A DNA stretch of 64,000 nucleotides from Mycolicibacterium mucogenicum DSM 44124 (GCF_005670685.2 NZ_CP062008.1:3844001-3908000); one strand, 5' to 3'. Counted from the first letter of the stretch, positions 43,876 to 54,302 are shown. The notes: generated from the sequence alone by a model not told the origin. Made by a program: numbers and translations.

Positions 43876-44772
43876 CTACCGCCGGATGTACGCGCGTAGC
43901 GTGACGTATGCGGTGATGCCGGCCATGCCGAGCCCCAGCAACAACATCAGCGGCGCGCAATAGACGAGGACATCGGCGTAGTCGACCTTGGCGATCAAAC
44001 CCGCTTGATAGAACTGGTTGAGCACGTCCTCGAGGAACATCGCCCGGACGATGATCAACCCGACGACGGCAAGCACCACACCAACCAGTGCCGCGAGCAC
44101 CGCTTCGACGAAGAACGGCAATTGCGTGTACCAGCGCGTGGCGCCGACCAGCCTCATGATGCTGATCTCGGTGCTGCGGGTACGTGCGGCGATCAACACC
44201 GTGTTGGCGATCAACAGGGTCGCGGCGATTGCCTGAACGAGCGCCACTGCGAAGGCGGTGGCACTGATGCCGTCGAGAATGCCGAAGAGCCGGTCGACCA
44301 GTTCCTTCTGGTCGGTCACCTGACGCACACCAGGACGTCCGCGTAGCGCGTCCTCAAATCCCTTGTGCTGCTCGGGATTGTCGAGCTTGACGACGAACGA
44401 CGCCGGGAACGCCTTCTTGCTCGCATAGTCCTTGAACGCCGGAATCCGGCGGACGGCGTCGTCGTACGCCTGGTCCCGGTTCATGTACCGCACCGACTTG
44501 ACGTCCTTGCGGTCGTCGATCAGCTTGCGCAGCGACTTGCACGGGTCGGCGTCACAGTTGGGGTCATTGGACGAGATGTCGTCGGTCAGGAAGACCTGGC
44601 TCTCCACGCGGTCCAGGTAGATCTGCTTGGACTGGTCGGCCAGGCGGACGATCAACAGACCACCGCCGAACAAGCCGATGGAGATGGCGGTCGTCAGGAT
44701 CATGGCGACCGTCATGGTGACGTTGCGACGAAATCCAGTCAGGACTTCATTGACGAGAAAGCCGAAGCGCAC
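43876..44772 (-). CDS. ftsX: cell division protein FtsX
   Basis: A 298-residue membrane protein with an N-terminal helix ([18 protein letters not shown]), an extracellular domain of about 110 residues with two cysteines (CDADPC), and three C-terminal helices. Together with FtsE it forms an ABC-type complex that activates the peptidoglycan hydrolase RipC in mycobacteria. GTG start at 44772 abuts the ftsE stop. Confidence 0.96.
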   Translation of the reverse strand: MRFGFLVNEVLTGFRRNVTMTVAMILTTAISIGLFGGGLLIVRLADQSKQIYLDRVESQVFLTDDISSNDPNCDADPCKSLRKLIDDRKDVKSVRYMNRDQAYDDAVRRIPAFKDYASKKAFPASFVVKLDNPEQHKGFEDALRGRPGVRQVTDQKELVDRLFGILDGISATAFAVALVQAIAATLLIANTVLIAARTRSTEISIMRLVGATRWYTQLPFFVEAVLAALVGVVLAVVGLIIVRAMFLEDVLNQFYQAGLIAKVDYADVLVYCAPLMLLLGLGMAGITAYVTLRAYIRR

Positions 44773-45462
44773 TTAGCGATCCATTCCGTAGACGCCGCTC
44801 TGCTCATCACGGATGAGGCGGCCGAGTTCGAGTTCGATGACGCGCTGACGCATCGAGTCGACGATGTGATGGTCGTGGGTGGCCATCACGACCGTCGTAC
44901 CGGTGCGGTTGATCCGCTCCAGCAGGTCCATGATGTCGTTGCTCGTCTCGGGGTCCAAGTTGCCGGTGGGTTCGTCCGCCAGGAGCACCAGCGGCCGGTT
45001 GACGAAGGCCCGGGCGATCGCGACCCGCTGCTGTTCGCCACCGGACAACTCACCGGGCAGCCGGTTGGCCTTGCCCGACAACCCCACCATCTCCAGCACA
45101 TCGGGCACGATGCGGTTGATGGTGTCCGGGCGCTTACCGATCACCTCGAGCGCGAACGCCACGTTCTCGAACACCGTCTTCTGCTGCAGCAGCCGGAAAT
45201 CCTGGAACACGCAGCCGAGCACCTGGCGCAGGCTCGGGATGTGCCGGCTGGGCAGCTTGTTGACGTGGAACTTCGAGACGCGGATGTCACCCGAGGTCGG
45301 CACCTCGGCACCGAGCAGTAGACGCATGAACGTCGACTTCCCGGAACCGGACGGACCGATGAGAAAGACGAACTCACCCTTGTCAATCTTGAGCGACACA
45401 TTGTCCAGGGCTGGGCGTGCCGAAGACTTGTAGTTCTTGCTCACGTGGTCGAGGGTGATCAT
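44773..45462 (-). CDS. ftsE: cell division ATP-binding protein FtsE
   Basis: A 229-residue ABC ATPase: Walker [10 protein letters not shown] (about 38-46), signature [13 protein letters not shown], and Walker [14 protein letters not shown]. It drives FtsX conformational change at the septum. ATG 45462 is used; a GTG one codon upstream is also in frame. Confidence 0.97.
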   Translation of the reverse strand: MITLDHVSKNYKSSARPALDNVSLKIDKGEFVFLIGPSGSGKSTFMRLLLGAEVPTSGDIRVSKFHVNKLPSRHIPSLRQVLGCVFQDFRLLQQKTVFENVAFALEVIGKRPDTINRIVPDVLEMVGLSGKANRLPGELSGGEQQRVAIARAFVNRPLVLLADEPTGNLDPETSNDIMDLLERINRTGTTVVMATHDHHIVDSMRQRVIELELGRLIRDEQSGVYGMDR

Positions 45463-45516
45463 CACGGCACGCCAGTGTAGTCGGACGCTGAGGTGTGACG
45501 GCTGAGGCTGATGCCG

Positions 45517-46059
45517 CTAGCTCGGCGCGGGTGCCGCGCCGGGCGAAATGATGGTGGTCGTGACCGGGCCATCGGCGGGCGCTGCGGCCGGGAGCGGTCC
45601 CGGTGGCGGCGACGGTGCGGGGGCCGGAGTCGGTGCCGGCGCCATGCCGGGCAGCACTGGCAGCGTGATCGGCGGCAGGCCCGGCGCCGGGGTGATGACC
45701 GTCGTGGTGGGCGGCGCCGTCGTCGTGGTCGTGGACGGAGTGCTCGACGTCGTGGTCGTGGTGGTCGTGGTCGTCGTCTCTGTGGTCTCCGTCTCCGTCG
45801 GCGTCGGCCGGTACGTCGACTTCGGGCGCACGTCGGTACGCGGCACCCAGGTGTACTCGGGGTTGGGCACGAAGCCCGGCGGCACCACCGCGGGCTGCGG
45901 TGGCGGCGGAGGTGGCGGCGGCGCGTAGGTCTGGTGCAGCCAGTACGCCACGAAGAAGGCCACGATCAGGCCGACGGTCGACGTCCGGAACCGCCCCAGG
46001 ATGTAGGTCGGCCAGGTGCGGTCGGCGCGTTTGACCGCGATCCGGGACAGCGCGTTCAT
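45517..46059 (-). CDS. proline- and threonine-rich membrane protein (Rv3103c-like)
   Basis: A 180-residue protein with one hydrophobic helix (VGLIVAFFVAYWLHQTY), a PPPPPPPP run, and a low-complexity Thr/Pro/Ala stretch. Homologues always sit between the mscS-like gene and ftsE in mycobacteria. The helix plus disordered extracytoplasmic tail suggests a wall-spanning or septal role. Start ATG 46059 overlaps the preceding stop. Confidence 0.8.
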   Translation of the reverse strand: MNALSRIAVKRADRTWPTYILGRFRTSTVGLIVAFFVAYWLHQTYAPPPPPPPPQPAVVPPGFVPNPEYTWVPRTDVRPKSTYRPTPTETETTETTTTTTTTTTSSTPSTTTTTAPPTTTVITPAPGLPPITLPVLPGMAPAPTPAPAPSPPPGPLPAAAPADGPVTTTIISPGAAPAPS

Positions 46060-47057
46060 CACTGCTCGTCCCCCGGCCCCTGGGTCTTGTCCTCCGCGCC
46101 GCCGACCGTGGCGGGATGCACCATGGCCTCCACTTCAGGCTCGTGGTCGGCAGGACTCTCGATGCCGGCCCGCCCGAACGCGGAGACGACCATCACGCGC
46201 AGTCGCCGGCCGACCTCGAACTGCTTGCCGGGCAGCGTCCGCGCCACCATGCGCAGGTTCACGGTGTCCAGCTCGATGCTCTCCACACCCATCAACTGGG
46301 GCTTGTCGAGCAGCAATGTGCGCAGCTGGCGGTCCTCCATCGCGCGTTCGCACACCCGGCCCAGCACGTCGTTGACCTTGCCCAGGTCCGCCGTCGTGGG
46401 CACCGGGATGTCCACCACCGCGCGTGCCCAGTCCTTCGACAGGTTGACGGTCTTGGCGATCTGGCCGTTGGGGATCGTGTACACCTCGCCGTCGCTGGAG
46501 CGCAGCTTGGTGACGCGCAGCGTGACGTCCTCGACGGTGCCCTCGGCCGGCACGGTGATGCCGGTGACGGTGAGCGCCACCAGGTCACCGAAGCCGTACT
46601 GCTTCTCGGTGATGATGAAGAACCCGGCCAGCAGGTCCTGCACGATGCGCTGCGCGCCGAAACCCAGCGCGGCGCCCAGCACGGCGGCGGGCGCGACCAG
46701 TGAACCGATGGGTATGCCGAGGATTCCGATGACGTCGACCAGCACGATGACCGACACCAGCGCGATCGTCACCCACGAGATCACCGAGGCGACGGCCTGC
46801 CGGTGTTTGGTGGTCTCCGACCGGACCAGCGCGTCGCTCTCCTGAAAACGCTCATCGATGCGGGCGGTGATCCGGTGCGTCAGCCAGCCGACGAACCGCG
46901 CGATGAGCATCGCCGCGATGACGAGCATGACGATGCGCAGCCCGCGGGTGATGATCCACTCGCCGATCGAGCCTCGCCAGAAGTCATGCCACTGTTGAGC
47001 CCACCAACCGAGCGATTGCGGTTGGCTCGCGACAAAGTCAGAGAAAAAGTTAGTCAT
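46059..47057 (-). CDS. mechanosensitive channel MscS family protein (Rv3104c-like)
   Basis: A 332-residue membrane protein. Several hydrophobic helices precede the pore-lining helix [20 protein letters not shown] (near 128-147), followed by the beta domain ([16 protein letters not shown]) of MscS channels. It should open under membrane tension. Its ATG lies inside the end of prfB (8-base overlap). Confidence 0.87.
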   Translation of the reverse strand: MTNFFSDFVASQPQSLGWWAQQWHDFWRGSIGEWIITRGLRIVMLVIAAMLIARFVGWLTHRITARIDERFQESDALVRSETTKHRQAVASVISWVTIALVSVIVLVDVIGILGIPIGSLVAPAAVLGAALGFGAQRIVQDLLAGFFIITEKQYGFGDLVALTVTGITVPAEGTVEDVTLRVTKLRSSDGEVYTIPNGQIAKTVNLSKDWARAVVDIPVPTTADLGKVNDVLGRVCERAMEDRQLRTLLLDKPQLMGVESIELDTVNLRMVARTLPGKQFEVGRRLRVMVVSAFGRAGIESPADHEPEVEAMVHPATVGGAEDKTQGPGDEQ

Positions 47058-48165
47058 CTTCTTTTCGGTTGCGCCAGCGGATCCCGGCTTCGAGGAAGCC
47101 GTCGATGTCGCCGTCGAGCACGGCGGCCGGGTTGCCGACCTCGAACTCGGTGCGCAGGTCTTTGACCATCTGGTAGGGGTGCAGCACGTACGAGCGCATC
47201 TGATTGCCCCAGGAGCTGCCGCCGTCGCCCTTGAGCGCATCCATCTCGGCGCGCTCTTCCTGGCGCTTGCGTTCCAGCAGCTTGGCGCTGAGCACTCGCA
47301 TCGCGGAAACCTTGTTCTGCAGCTGCGATTTCTCGTTCTGACAGGTCACGACGATGCCTGTCGGGATGTGCGTCAGCCGGACCGCCGAGTCGGTGGTGTT
47401 CACGGACTGACCGCCCGGGCCGCTGGACCGGTAGACGTCGACCCGGACATCGCCTTCGGGGATGTCGATGGAGTCGGCGGTCTCGACGACCGGCAGTACC
47501 TCGACGTCGGCGAACGACGTCTGGCGCCGACTCTGGTTGTCGAAGGGGCTGATTCGCACGAGCCGGTGCGTGCCCTGTTCGACCGACAGCGTGCCGTACG
47601 CGAAAGGCGTGTGCACCGCGAACGTCGCGCTCTTGATGCCCGCCTCCTCTGCGTACGACGTGTCGAAAACCTCGACCGGATACCCGTGCTTCTCGGCCCA
47701 GCGGATGTACATGCGCATCAACATCTCGGCCCAGTCGGCAGCGTCGACGCCACCGGCGCCGGAGCGGATGGTGACAACAGCTTCCCGCTCGTCGTATTCC
47801 CCCGACAGCAGCGTTCGAACCTCGAGCGCCTCGATGTCCTCACGCAGCTTGGCCAATTCGGCGTCGGCGTCGGCGATTGCGTCGGTCTTGGCCGCGCCCT
47901 CTTCTTCCTCGGCCAGCTCGTAGAGCACGGGCAGGTCCTCGACCCGTCCACGCAACTCCTCGACCCGGCGCAGCTCACCCTGTGCGTGCGACAGGCTGCT
48001 GGTCACCTTCTGGGCGTTGGCCTGGTCGTCCCACAGCTTGGGGTCGGATGCCTCGTCTTCGAGTTTGGCGATTCGCGCGCGCAGACCTTCGACGTCGAGC
48101 ACCCGCTCCACAGTCGTCAGAGTGCTGTCGAGGGCGGCAATGTCGGCTTGACGGTCGAGGTCCAC
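47050..48165 (-). CDS. prfB: peptide chain release factor 2
   Basis: A 371-residue RF2 that terminates at UGA and UAA. The GGQ motif is [17 protein letters not shown], and the tripeptide-anticodon region lies upstream ([11 protein letters not shown]). GTG 48165 matches the start of mycobacterial RF2. The frame is continuous from this start, so the programmed +1 frameshift of many bacterial prfB genes is absent, as usual in mycobacteria. Confidence 0.96.
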   Translation of the reverse strand: MDLDRQADIAALDSTLTTVERVLDVEGLRARIAKLEDEASDPKLWDDQANAQKVTSSLSHAQGELRRVEELRGRVEDLPVLYELAEEEEGAAKTDAIADADAELAKLREDIEALEVRTLLSGEYDEREAVVTIRSGAGGVDAADWAEMLMRMYIRWAEKHGYPVEVFDTSYAEEAGIKSATFAVHTPFAYGTLSVEQGTHRLVRISPFDNQSRRQTSFADVEVLPVVETADSIDIPEGDVRVDVYRSSGPGGQSVNTTDSAVRLTHIPTGIVVTCQNEKSQLQNKVSAMRVLSAKLLERKRQEERAEMDALKGDGGSSWGNQMRSYVLHPYQMVKDLRTEFEVGNPAAVLDGDIDGFLEAGIRWRNRKEDD

Positions 48166-48315
48166 AAAGGATGAGGGTACCGACCAGTGAGACGGACTTT
48201 CACATTGCAAGCCCTGATCGCTTAGACCGGTTTAGCATCGCCCTGTAGGCCCGCTCGGCCGCGTCGCGACAGCCCCTTGCGCGCACTGAGCAGAACAAGA
48301 AGGCAAACCATACAT

Positions 48316-49692
48316 ATGCGCCCTTACCATGTGGCGGTTGTCGGATCCGGCCCGTCAGGGTTTTTCGCTGCCGCGTCACTGTTGAAATTCGCCGATGCCA
48401 AGGCCGCAACCGATGATCCGGTCGAGGTCCGCATCGACATGCTCGAGATGCTGCCCACCCCCTGGGGTCTGGTGCGCTCCGGCGTGGCTCCGGATCATCC
48501 GAAGATCAAGACGGTGACGGCGCAGTTCGACAAGATCGCCGACGACCCCCGGTTCCGCTTCTTCGGCAACGTCACCGTCGGTGAGCACGTGCAGGCCACC
48601 GAGCTCTCGGAGCGGTACGACGCGGTCATCTACGCCATCGGCGCGCAGTCCGACCGGCCGCTCGGGATCCCGGGTGAGGAACTGGAAGGCAGCGTGGCGG
48701 CCGTCGACTTCGTCGGCTGGTACAACGCGCATCCGCATTTCGCGGCCATGAACCCCGATGTCACGAAGGACCGGGCCGTGGTCGTCGGCAACGGCAACGT
48801 GGCGCTGGACGTGGCCCGCATCCTCGTCAGCGATCCCGCCGAGCTGGCGGCCACCGACATCGCCGACCACGCGCTGACGGCCCTCGGCGCCCGCGGCGTC
48901 CGCGAGGTCGTGATCATCGGCCGCCGTGGCCCGCTGCAGGCCCCGTTCACGACGCTGGAACTGCGCGAGCTCGGTGACCTGGCAGCCATGGCCGACGTCG
49001 ACGTGATCGTCGACCCCGCCGATGTCGACGGCATCACCGACGCGGACCTGGAAGCGGCCGGCAAGACCGTGCGGCAGAACATCAAGATTCTGCGCAGCTA
49101 CGCCGAACGCGGGGCCCTCGGGCGCGAGCGCCGCATCGTGTTCAAGTTCCAGACGTCGCCGATCGAGATCAAGGGCACCGATCGCGTCGAGTCAATCGTG
49201 TTGGGCCACAACGAGTTGGTCGACGACGGCGGCCGGATCGTCGCCAAGGACAGTGGTCATCGCGATGAACTGCCGGCCCAGCTGGTGGTGCGTGCCGTCG
49301 GTTACCGCGGCGTCCCGACCGCGGGCCTGCCGTTCGACGAGCGCGCCGCGACCATCCCGCACACCGAGGGCCGGGTCGAGGGCAGCCGCAACGAGTACGT
49401 CGTCGGCTGGATCAAGCGCGGGCCGTCGGGCGTGATCGGCAGCAACAAGAAGGACTCGCAGGACACGGTCAACACCCTGATCGAGGACATCTGCGGCGCC
49501 GAGCTGGCCGACTTCGGCCCCACCCACACCGAGGACCTGGCGGCGTGGTTCCTGTCCCGCCAGCCCGCGTTGGTCACCAATGACCACTGGCGCCTGATCG
49601 ACGCGCACGAGCGGTCAACCGGCGAGGGCCAGAACCGCCCGCGGGTGAAGCTGACAGATGTGGCCCACATGCTGCGGGTGGCGCACGGCTGA
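48316..49692 (+). CDS. fprA: NADPH-ferredoxin reductase FprA
   Basis: A 458-residue adrenodoxin-reductase-like flavoprotein (456 in M. tuberculosis). FAD motif VVGSGPSGFFAA at the N-terminus, NADPH motif VVGNGNVALDVAR near 153, and a C-terminal GWIKRGPSGVIGSNK. It feeds electrons from NADPH to ferredoxins. Divergent from prfB with 150 bases between; start ATG 48316. Confidence 0.96.
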   Translation: MRPYHVAVVGSGPSGFFAAASLLKFADAKAATDDPVEVRIDMLEMLPTPWGLVRSGVAPDHPKIKTVTAQFDKIADDPRFRFFGNVTVGEHVQATELSERYDAVIYAIGAQSDRPLGIPGEELEGSVAAVDFVGWYNAHPHFAAMNPDVTKDRAVVVGNGNVALDVARILVSDPAELAATDIADHALTALGARGVREVVIIGRRGPLQAPFTTLELRELGDLAAMADVDVIVDPADVDGITDADLEAAGKTVRQNIKILRSYAERGALGRERRIVFKFQTSPIEIKGTDRVESIVLGHNELVDDGGRIVAKDSGHRDELPAQLVVRAVGYRGVPTAGLPFDERAATIPHTEGRVEGSRNEYVVGWIKRGPSGVIGSNKKDSQDTVNTLIEDICGAELADFGPTHTEDLAAWFLSRQPALVTNDHWRLIDAHERSTGEGQNRPRVKLTDVAHMLRVAHG

Positions 49693-49729
49693 CCCGCCGC
49701 GCGCCTTCCGCGCCGCCGCCCCGGGCCGG

Positions 49730-50086
49730 CTAGTGGCCGGGCCGCAGGATGCCCTGCACCGCGAATGTCGTCAGGTTGCCACCTGAATTGAGCAGGGACG
49801 ACGTGGCCGTCGACCCCGACAGCACGCCCGAGCTCAGCGACCCCACGCCGGCCTGCAGTCCGCCGGTGTTGATCGCGGCGATGCCCTCGAGTCCCCCGAT
49901 GTTGTGGGTGGTGAAGTGCTGGGCAAAACCGACCTCGTTGGTCAGCGCGCCACCCAACCCGTCAAGCGGCCCGCCGTCGGCCGATGCCAGGCCGGCCGGC
50001 GCGAGGAGCATCAATCCGCCCGCCGCCAGGCCCACCCCGATCATCCTGATGGCTCCACCGCTCGACGACATCTGAGTTTTGGCCAT
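49730..50086 (-). CDS. small secreted protein, unknown function
   Basis: A 118-residue exported protein. The N-terminus has a hydrophobic core (MIGVGLAAGGLMLLAPAGLASADG) with cleavage expected after ASA or ADG; the mature 80 residues are Gly/Ser/Leu-rich with no cysteine. No family recognised. A direct repeat inside an inverted repeat lies 95-135 bases upstream (50181-50221). Confidence 0.75.
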   Translation of the reverse strand: MAKTQMSSSGGAIRMIGVGLAAGGLMLLAPAGLASADGGPLDGLGGALTNEVGFAQHFTTHNIGGLEGIAAINTGGLQAGVGSLSSGVLSGSTATSSLLNSGGNLTTFAVQGILRPGH

Positions 50087-50180
50087 GTGCGTTTTGGTCC
50101 CCTTCTTTCGGAAAGACTGTGTCCGACGGTCGAATCCGAGCGCTGCGCGCCGACGGCTCAGCAAGCTCGATGCGATAGCT

Positions 50181-50221
50181 GGCTATTCGCACAGGAGATC
50201 TATTAGCACAGGAAAATAGCC
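50181..50221. repeat. direct repeat pair enclosed by an inverted repeat
   Basis: CTATTCGCACAGGA (50183-50196) and CTATTAGCACAGGA (50200-50213) are direct copies spaced by 17 bases, differing at one position. They are flanked by GGCTATT (50181-50187) and AATAGCC (50215-50221). This lies in the leader region of the secreted-protein gene and may bind a tandem regulator. Confidence 0.5.
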
Positions 50222-50305
50222 AAAATGTCCCGATCGCCGGAAATTTCGGAGGGTGCTGAGCAAACGCCGGAATCGGGGTGGGTGAACGGCCGACAGGCCG
50301 CGCGA

Positions 50306-50644
50306 CTACGCCTGCGGAGCGTGCGGCGCGAAGTTCCAGTTGTCGGGATTCTTGGGCGAGTAGACGACGGGCACCAACTGGCCCACCGCGGGCCACTCGG
50401 CCACATCGATGGCGATCCGGCCGTACACCTCGTGCTCATTGACACTGGGGCCGTTGATGACCCCGGCGACGGTGACGAACTGCTCCCCCGTGGCATCGGG
50501 GCGGGGACTGACGCCGGTGATCAACAACGTCCCACTCTCCCCGCTCCGCGTCCGCCGCAGCCATGGGGCGGCCAGCAGTACGAGCGCTCCGAGCAAGACA
50601 ATGAGCACGACGAATTCCCACACGTACTCATGGTAGGACTGCAC
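50306..50644 (-). CDS. hypothetical membrane-anchored protein
   Basis: A 112-residue protein with one N-terminal helix ([19 protein letters not shown]) and a soluble beta-rich domain ([20 protein letters not shown], then [14 protein letters not shown]). Its start is 2 bases from the divergent hisN start, so the two genes share a tiny promoter region or one is leaderless. Family not recognised; similar small proteins occur beside hisN in mycobacteria. Confidence 0.75.
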   Translation of the reverse strand: MQSYHEYVWEFVVLIVLLGALVLLAAPWLRRTRSGESGTLLITGVSPRPDATGEQFVTVAGVINGPSVNEHEVYGRIAIDVAEWPAVGQLVPVVYSPKNPDNWNFAPHAPQA

Positions 50645-50646
50645 TC

Positions 50647-51456
50647 ATGAGTGCCACCCAAGCAAGTAGCGCAGCGGATTGCGCGTCCCGCCGAGACGAC
50701 GTCACTTTGGCCTTGGCCCTGGCCGATCAGGCCGATGCCGTGACGCTGGACCGCTTCGGCGCGCTGGATCTGCGCATCGAGACCAAGCCGGATTTGACCC
50801 CGGTGACCGATGCCGACCAGTCCGTGGAACAGGTGCTGCGCGAGACGCTGTCTGCGGCCCGGCCGGGCGATGCGCTACTGGGCGAAGAGTACGGGGGCAC
50901 AGCGGTTTTCGCGGGCCGACAGTGGGTCATCGACCCGATCGACGGCACCAAGAACTTCGTCCGCGGCGTGCCGGTGTGGGCGACGTTGATCGCCCTGCTC
51001 GAGGACGGCGTGCCGGTCGTCGGTGTGGTCAGCGCCCCGGCCCTCGGACGCCGATGGTGGGCCGGCACCGGCGAAGGCGCGTTCAGTTCCTTCGGCGGGC
51101 AGACGAGGCCCATCTCGGTGTCCGGCGTCGACGCACTGGACGCGGCGAGCCTGTCCTACTCGGATCTGACCACCGGCTGGGAGGACCGGCGCGACGCGTT
51201 CGTCGCACTGACCGACGCCGTGTGGCGGGTGCGGGCGTACGGCGACTTCTGGTCGTACTGCCTCCTGGCCGAAGGTGCGGTCGACATCGCCGTCGAGCCG
51301 GAGGTCAAGCTCTGGGATCTGGCCGCGCTGGACGTCGTCATCCGGGAGGCCGGCGGGTCGTTCACCAACCTGGCCGGCGAACCCGGGCCGCACGGCGGCA
51401 GCGCGGTCGCGACCAACGGCTTGCTGCACGAAAAAGTGCTCGCCGCCCTCTCCTGA
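50647..51456 (+). CDS. hisN: histidinol-phosphatase, inositol-monophosphatase family
   Basis: A 269-residue Mg-dependent phosphatase corresponding to Rv3137. Metal motifs: GEEYGG (Glu of the first site), [12 protein letters not shown] and [15 protein letters not shown]. Members of this gene line remove phosphate from histidinol phosphate in histidine synthesis, with possible inositol phosphatase side activity. A terminator follows. Confidence 0.92.
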   Translation: MSATQASSAADCASRRDDVTLALALADQADAVTLDRFGALDLRIETKPDLTPVTDADQSVEQVLRETLSAARPGDALLGEEYGGTAVFAGRQWVIDPIDGTKNFVRGVPVWATLIALLEDGVPVVGVVSAPALGRRWWAGTGEGAFSSFGGQTRPISVSGVDALDAASLSYSDLTTGWEDRRDAFVALTDAVWRVRAYGDFWSYCLLAEGAVDIAVEPEVKLWDLAALDVVIREAGGSFTNLAGEPGPHGGSAVATNGLLHEKVLAALS

Positions 51457-51472
51457 TTCCGGAATCTGTGCA

Positions 51473-51501
51473 CGAAAACCCGCGTTCGGCGCGGGTTTTC
51501 G
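51473..51501 (+). terminator. terminator after hisN
   Basis: Perfect 12-base-pair stem (CGAAAACCCGCG) with a 5-base loop; the distal arm includes TTTT. It begins 17 bases after the stop. Confidence 0.8.
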
Positions 51502-51553
51502 GGCATTGGCCGCAGGGTCTTCAAATGTGAAGTTGATAACACGAGCGTCGTAC

Positions 51554-51569
51554 CTTACTCCGGAGTAAG
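51554..51569. promoter_or_regulatory. palindromic operator candidate before fadE24
   Basis: CTTACTCCGGAGTAAG is a perfect 16-base palindrome 44-59 bases before the fadE24 ATG. It shares the CTTAC-N6-GTAAG frame with the site at 22017-22032. Likely a TetR-type lipid regulator. Confidence 0.55.
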
Positions 51570-51612
51570 ATACGGTCATAGCGCACTGCCCCAACGACGC
51601 GAGGCTGTCGAA

Positions 51613-53019
51613 ATGACCAACACCCTTCCTCAGAACGGCACAAAAGCCGGCTCCGCCCAGCGCCCCGTGCGCAAGGGCCCGGAGAGCGCCATCGGACTCC
51701 AGCGACACAAGCGGACAGCGACCGACATCGGTCTGGCGCTGATCACACCTTTTGTCGGCCAGGAGTTCCTGGACAAGTACAACCTGCGGGATCCCATGAA
51801 CCGCGGCCTGAAGTACGGCATCAAGACGGCGTTCTCCACCGCCGGCGCCGCGGGCCGGACGTTCAAGCGCATTCCCGGGATCAACGGCGCCCCGACCCGC
51901 CTGAAGCCGGGCGGCTCGGACTACTTCGACCTGAACCCGGACGAAGACCAGCAGATGATCGTCGAGACCGTCCGCGAATTCTCGGAGGAGATCCTGCGGC
52001 CGGCCGCGCATGACGCCGACGCCGCCGCGACCTACCCGGCCGACCTGATCGCCAAGTGCGCCGAACTCGGCATCACGGCCATCAACGTGCCCGAGGAGTT
52101 CGACGGCATCGCCGCCTCCCAGAACACCGTCACCACGGCACTGGTCGCCGAGGCCCTCGCGTACGGCGACATGGGTCTGGCCCTGCCGATCCTTGCGCCC
52201 GGCGGCGTGGCGTCGGCCCTGACCCGTTGGGGCAGCGCCGGTCAGCAGGCCACGTACCTCCCGTCGTTCGCCGGCGAGAACGTGCCGCAGGCCTGTGTCG
52301 CGATCGCCGAACCGCACGCGCTGTTCGACCCGACCGCGCTGCGGACCACCGCGGTCCGCACCCCCAGCGGTTACCGCCTCAACGGCGTCAAGTCGCTGGT
52401 CCCGGCCGCCGCCGACGCCGAGCTGTTCATCATCGGCGCGCAGCTCGACGGCAAGCCGGCGCTGTTCATCGTCGAGTCCAACTCCGAAGGCCTCTCGATC
52501 ACGGCCGACCCGAGCATGGGTATCCGCGCCGCGGCCCTGGGCAAGATCGAGCTGAACAACGTCGCAGTCCCGCTGGCCAACCGCCTCGGCGAGGACGAAG
52601 CGACCGATAACGACTACTCCGAAGCCATCGCGCTGTCCCGATTGGGTTGGGCCGCACTGGCAGTCGGCACCTCGCACGCGGTGCTCGACTACGTCGTGCC
52701 CTACGTCAAGGAGCGCGAGGCGTTCGGTGAGCCGATCGCCAACCGCCAGGCGGTGGCGTTCATGTGCGCCAACATCGCGATCGAACTGGACGGCCTGCGC
52801 CTGATCGTCTGGCGCGGTGCGTCGCGCGCCGAGCAGGGCATGACCTTCCTGCGCGAAGGCGCGCTGGCCAAGCGGTTCGCCGCCGACAAGGGCATGCAGA
52901 TCGGCCTCGACGGCGTGCAGCTGCTCGGTGGCCACGGCTACACCAAGGAACACCCGGTTGAGCGCTGGTACCGCGATCTGCGGGCACTCGGTGTCGCCGA
53001 GGGTGTTGTCGTCCTGTAG
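51613..53019 (+). CDS. fadE24: acyl-CoA dehydrogenase FadE24
   Basis: A 468-residue acyl-CoA dehydrogenase, the exact length of M. tuberculosis FadE24. About 100 N-terminal residues precede the catalytic core (LNPDEDQQMIVETVREFSEE). The core includes GHGYTKEHPVERWYRDLRAL. Normally the flavin-loop reads QxxTEPxAGSD; here it is AIAEPHALFDPTALR, suggesting that this subunit may depend on the FadE23 partner. The pair is co-transcribed and in M. tuberculosis is induced by isoniazid stress. Confidence 0.93.
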   Translation: MTNTLPQNGTKAGSAQRPVRKGPESAIGLQRHKRTATDIGLALITPFVGQEFLDKYNLRDPMNRGLKYGIKTAFSTAGAAGRTFKRIPGINGAPTRLKPGGSDYFDLNPDEDQQMIVETVREFSEEILRPAAHDADAAATYPADLIAKCAELGITAINVPEEFDGIAASQNTVTTALVAEALAYGDMGLALPILAPGGVASALTRWGSAGQQATYLPSFAGENVPQACVAIAEPHALFDPTALRTTAVRTPSGYRLNGVKSLVPAAADAELFIIGAQLDGKPALFIVESNSEGLSITADPSMGIRAAALGKIELNNVAVPLANRLGEDEATDNDYSEAIALSRLGWAALAVGTSHAVLDYVVPYVKEREAFGEPIANRQAVAFMCANIAIELDGLRLIVWRGASRAEQGMTFLREGALAKRFAADKGMQIGLDGVQLLGGHGYTKEHPVERWYRDLRALGVAEGVVVL

Positions 53020-53063
53020 TCGCCCAACCGCCGAACTCTTCCCACTCACCCGAAAGACCAATC

Positions 53064-54275
53064 ATGGCAATCAATTTGGAACTGCCCCGCAAGCTGAAGG
53101 CTGTCGCGGAAAAGGGACACCAGGGCGCCGCCGAGATGCTCCGCCCGATCTCCCGTAAGTACGACCTCGCCGAGCACGCCTACCCGTCGGAGCTCGACAC
53201 CCTGGCCAGCCTGTTCGAAGGCGTTCAGGAGTCGAACACCGTCTCGGTGGCCGGTGCCGGCTTCTCGGCGAACGAGTCCAAGAGCAAGCACGCAAACGTC
53301 AACGGCGCCAACATGTCTGCGCTGCTGAACGCGCTCGAGGTCAGCTGGGGCGACGTCGCCCTGTTGCTGACCGTGCCCTACCAGGGCCTGGGCAACGCCG
53401 CCATCTCCGCGGTCGCCACCAAGGAACAGCTGTCCAAGTGGGGCAAGGTGTGGGCCGCCATGGCCATCACCGAGCCGAGCTTCGGTTCCGACTCCGCGGC
53501 GGTCACCACCACCGCCCTGCTCGACGGTGACGAGTACGTCATCAACGGCGAGAAGATCTTCGTCACCGCCGGTTCGCGCGCCACCCACATCGTGGTGTGG
53601 GCGACGGTCGACAAGTCGCTCGGCCGGGCCGCGATCAAGTCGTTCGTCGTGCCGCGCGAGCACCCCGGCGTCATCGTCGAGCGCCTGGAGCACAAGCTGG
53701 GCATCAAGGCCTCCGACACCGCGGTCATCCGCTTCGACAACTGCCGGGTCCCGAAGGATTACCTCCTCGGTGATCCGGAGGTCAAGGTGGACAAGGGCTT
53801 TGGCGGGGTCATGGAGACCTTCGACAACACCCGCCCGATGGTGGCCGCCATGGCGATCGGCGTGGGCCGTGCCGCCCTGGAGGAGCTGCGGGCGATCCTG
53901 ACCGACGCGGGCATCGAGATCTCGTACGACAAGCCGGCCCACGCCCAGAGCGCACCGGCTGCCGAGTTCCTGCGGATGGAATCCGACTGGGAGGCTGCGT
54001 ACCTGCTGTCGCTGCGCGCCGCCTGGCAGGCCGACAACAAGATCCCGAACTCGAAGGAAGCGTCCATGAGCAAGGCCAAGGCCGGGCGCATGGGCACAGA
54101 CGTCACCCTCAAGGCCGTCGAATTGGCCGGTACCACAGGCTATTCCGAGCAGACTCTGCTGGAGAAGTGGGCCCGCGACTCGAAGATTCTCGACATCTTC
54201 GAGGGCACGCAGCAGATTCAGCAGCTCGTCGTGGCGCGACGCCTGCTGGGCCTGTCGTCGGCACAGCTCAAGTGA
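53064..54275 (+). CDS. fadE23: acyl-CoA dehydrogenase FadE23
   Basis: A 403-residue acyl-CoA dehydrogenase matching FadE23. It has the full flavin motif MAITEPSFGSDSAAVTTTA and the substrate-loop IDNTRP-type segment ETFDNTRPMVA; the C-terminus ends EGTQQIQQLVVARRLL, with the usual Glu. It follows fadE24 by 44 bases. Together they probably form a heteromeric dehydrogenase of long-chain or branched acyl-CoA. Confidence 0.93.
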   Translation: MAINLELPRKLKAVAEKGHQGAAEMLRPISRKYDLAEHAYPSELDTLASLFEGVQESNTVSVAGAGFSANESKSKHANVNGANMSALLNALEVSWGDVALLLTVPYQGLGNAAISAVATKEQLSKWGKVWAAMAITEPSFGSDSAAVTTTALLDGDEYVINGEKIFVTAGSRATHIVVWATVDKSLGRAAIKSFVVPREHPGVIVERLEHKLGIKASDTAVIRFDNCRVPKDYLLGDPEVKVDKGFGGVMETFDNTRPMVAAMAIGVGRAALEELRAILTDAGIEISYDKPAHAQSAPAAEFLRMESDWEAAYLLSLRAAWQADNKIPNSKEASMSKAKAGRMGTDVTLKAVELAGTTGYSEQTLLEKWARDSKILDIFEGTQQIQQLVVARRLLGLSSAQLK

Positions 54276-54302
54276 CCGTGCTCCGGTAGCACCGTGACAA
54301 AC

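Noticed and set aside
45600..45930. Short-period repeats rich in GTGGTCGTC
   Set aside because: They encode the Thr/Pro low-complexity tail of the membrane protein and are not a separate repeat element.
47050..48165. Programmed frameshift in prfB
   Set aside because: The RF2 frame is continuous and no in-frame UGA with an internal Shine-Dalgarno is present.
50875..53061. A 728-codon open frame on the minus strand opposite hisN and fadE24
   Set aside because: It is the GC-driven shadow of real genes on the plus strand; it has no family sequence and would overlap hisN and fadE24 completely.
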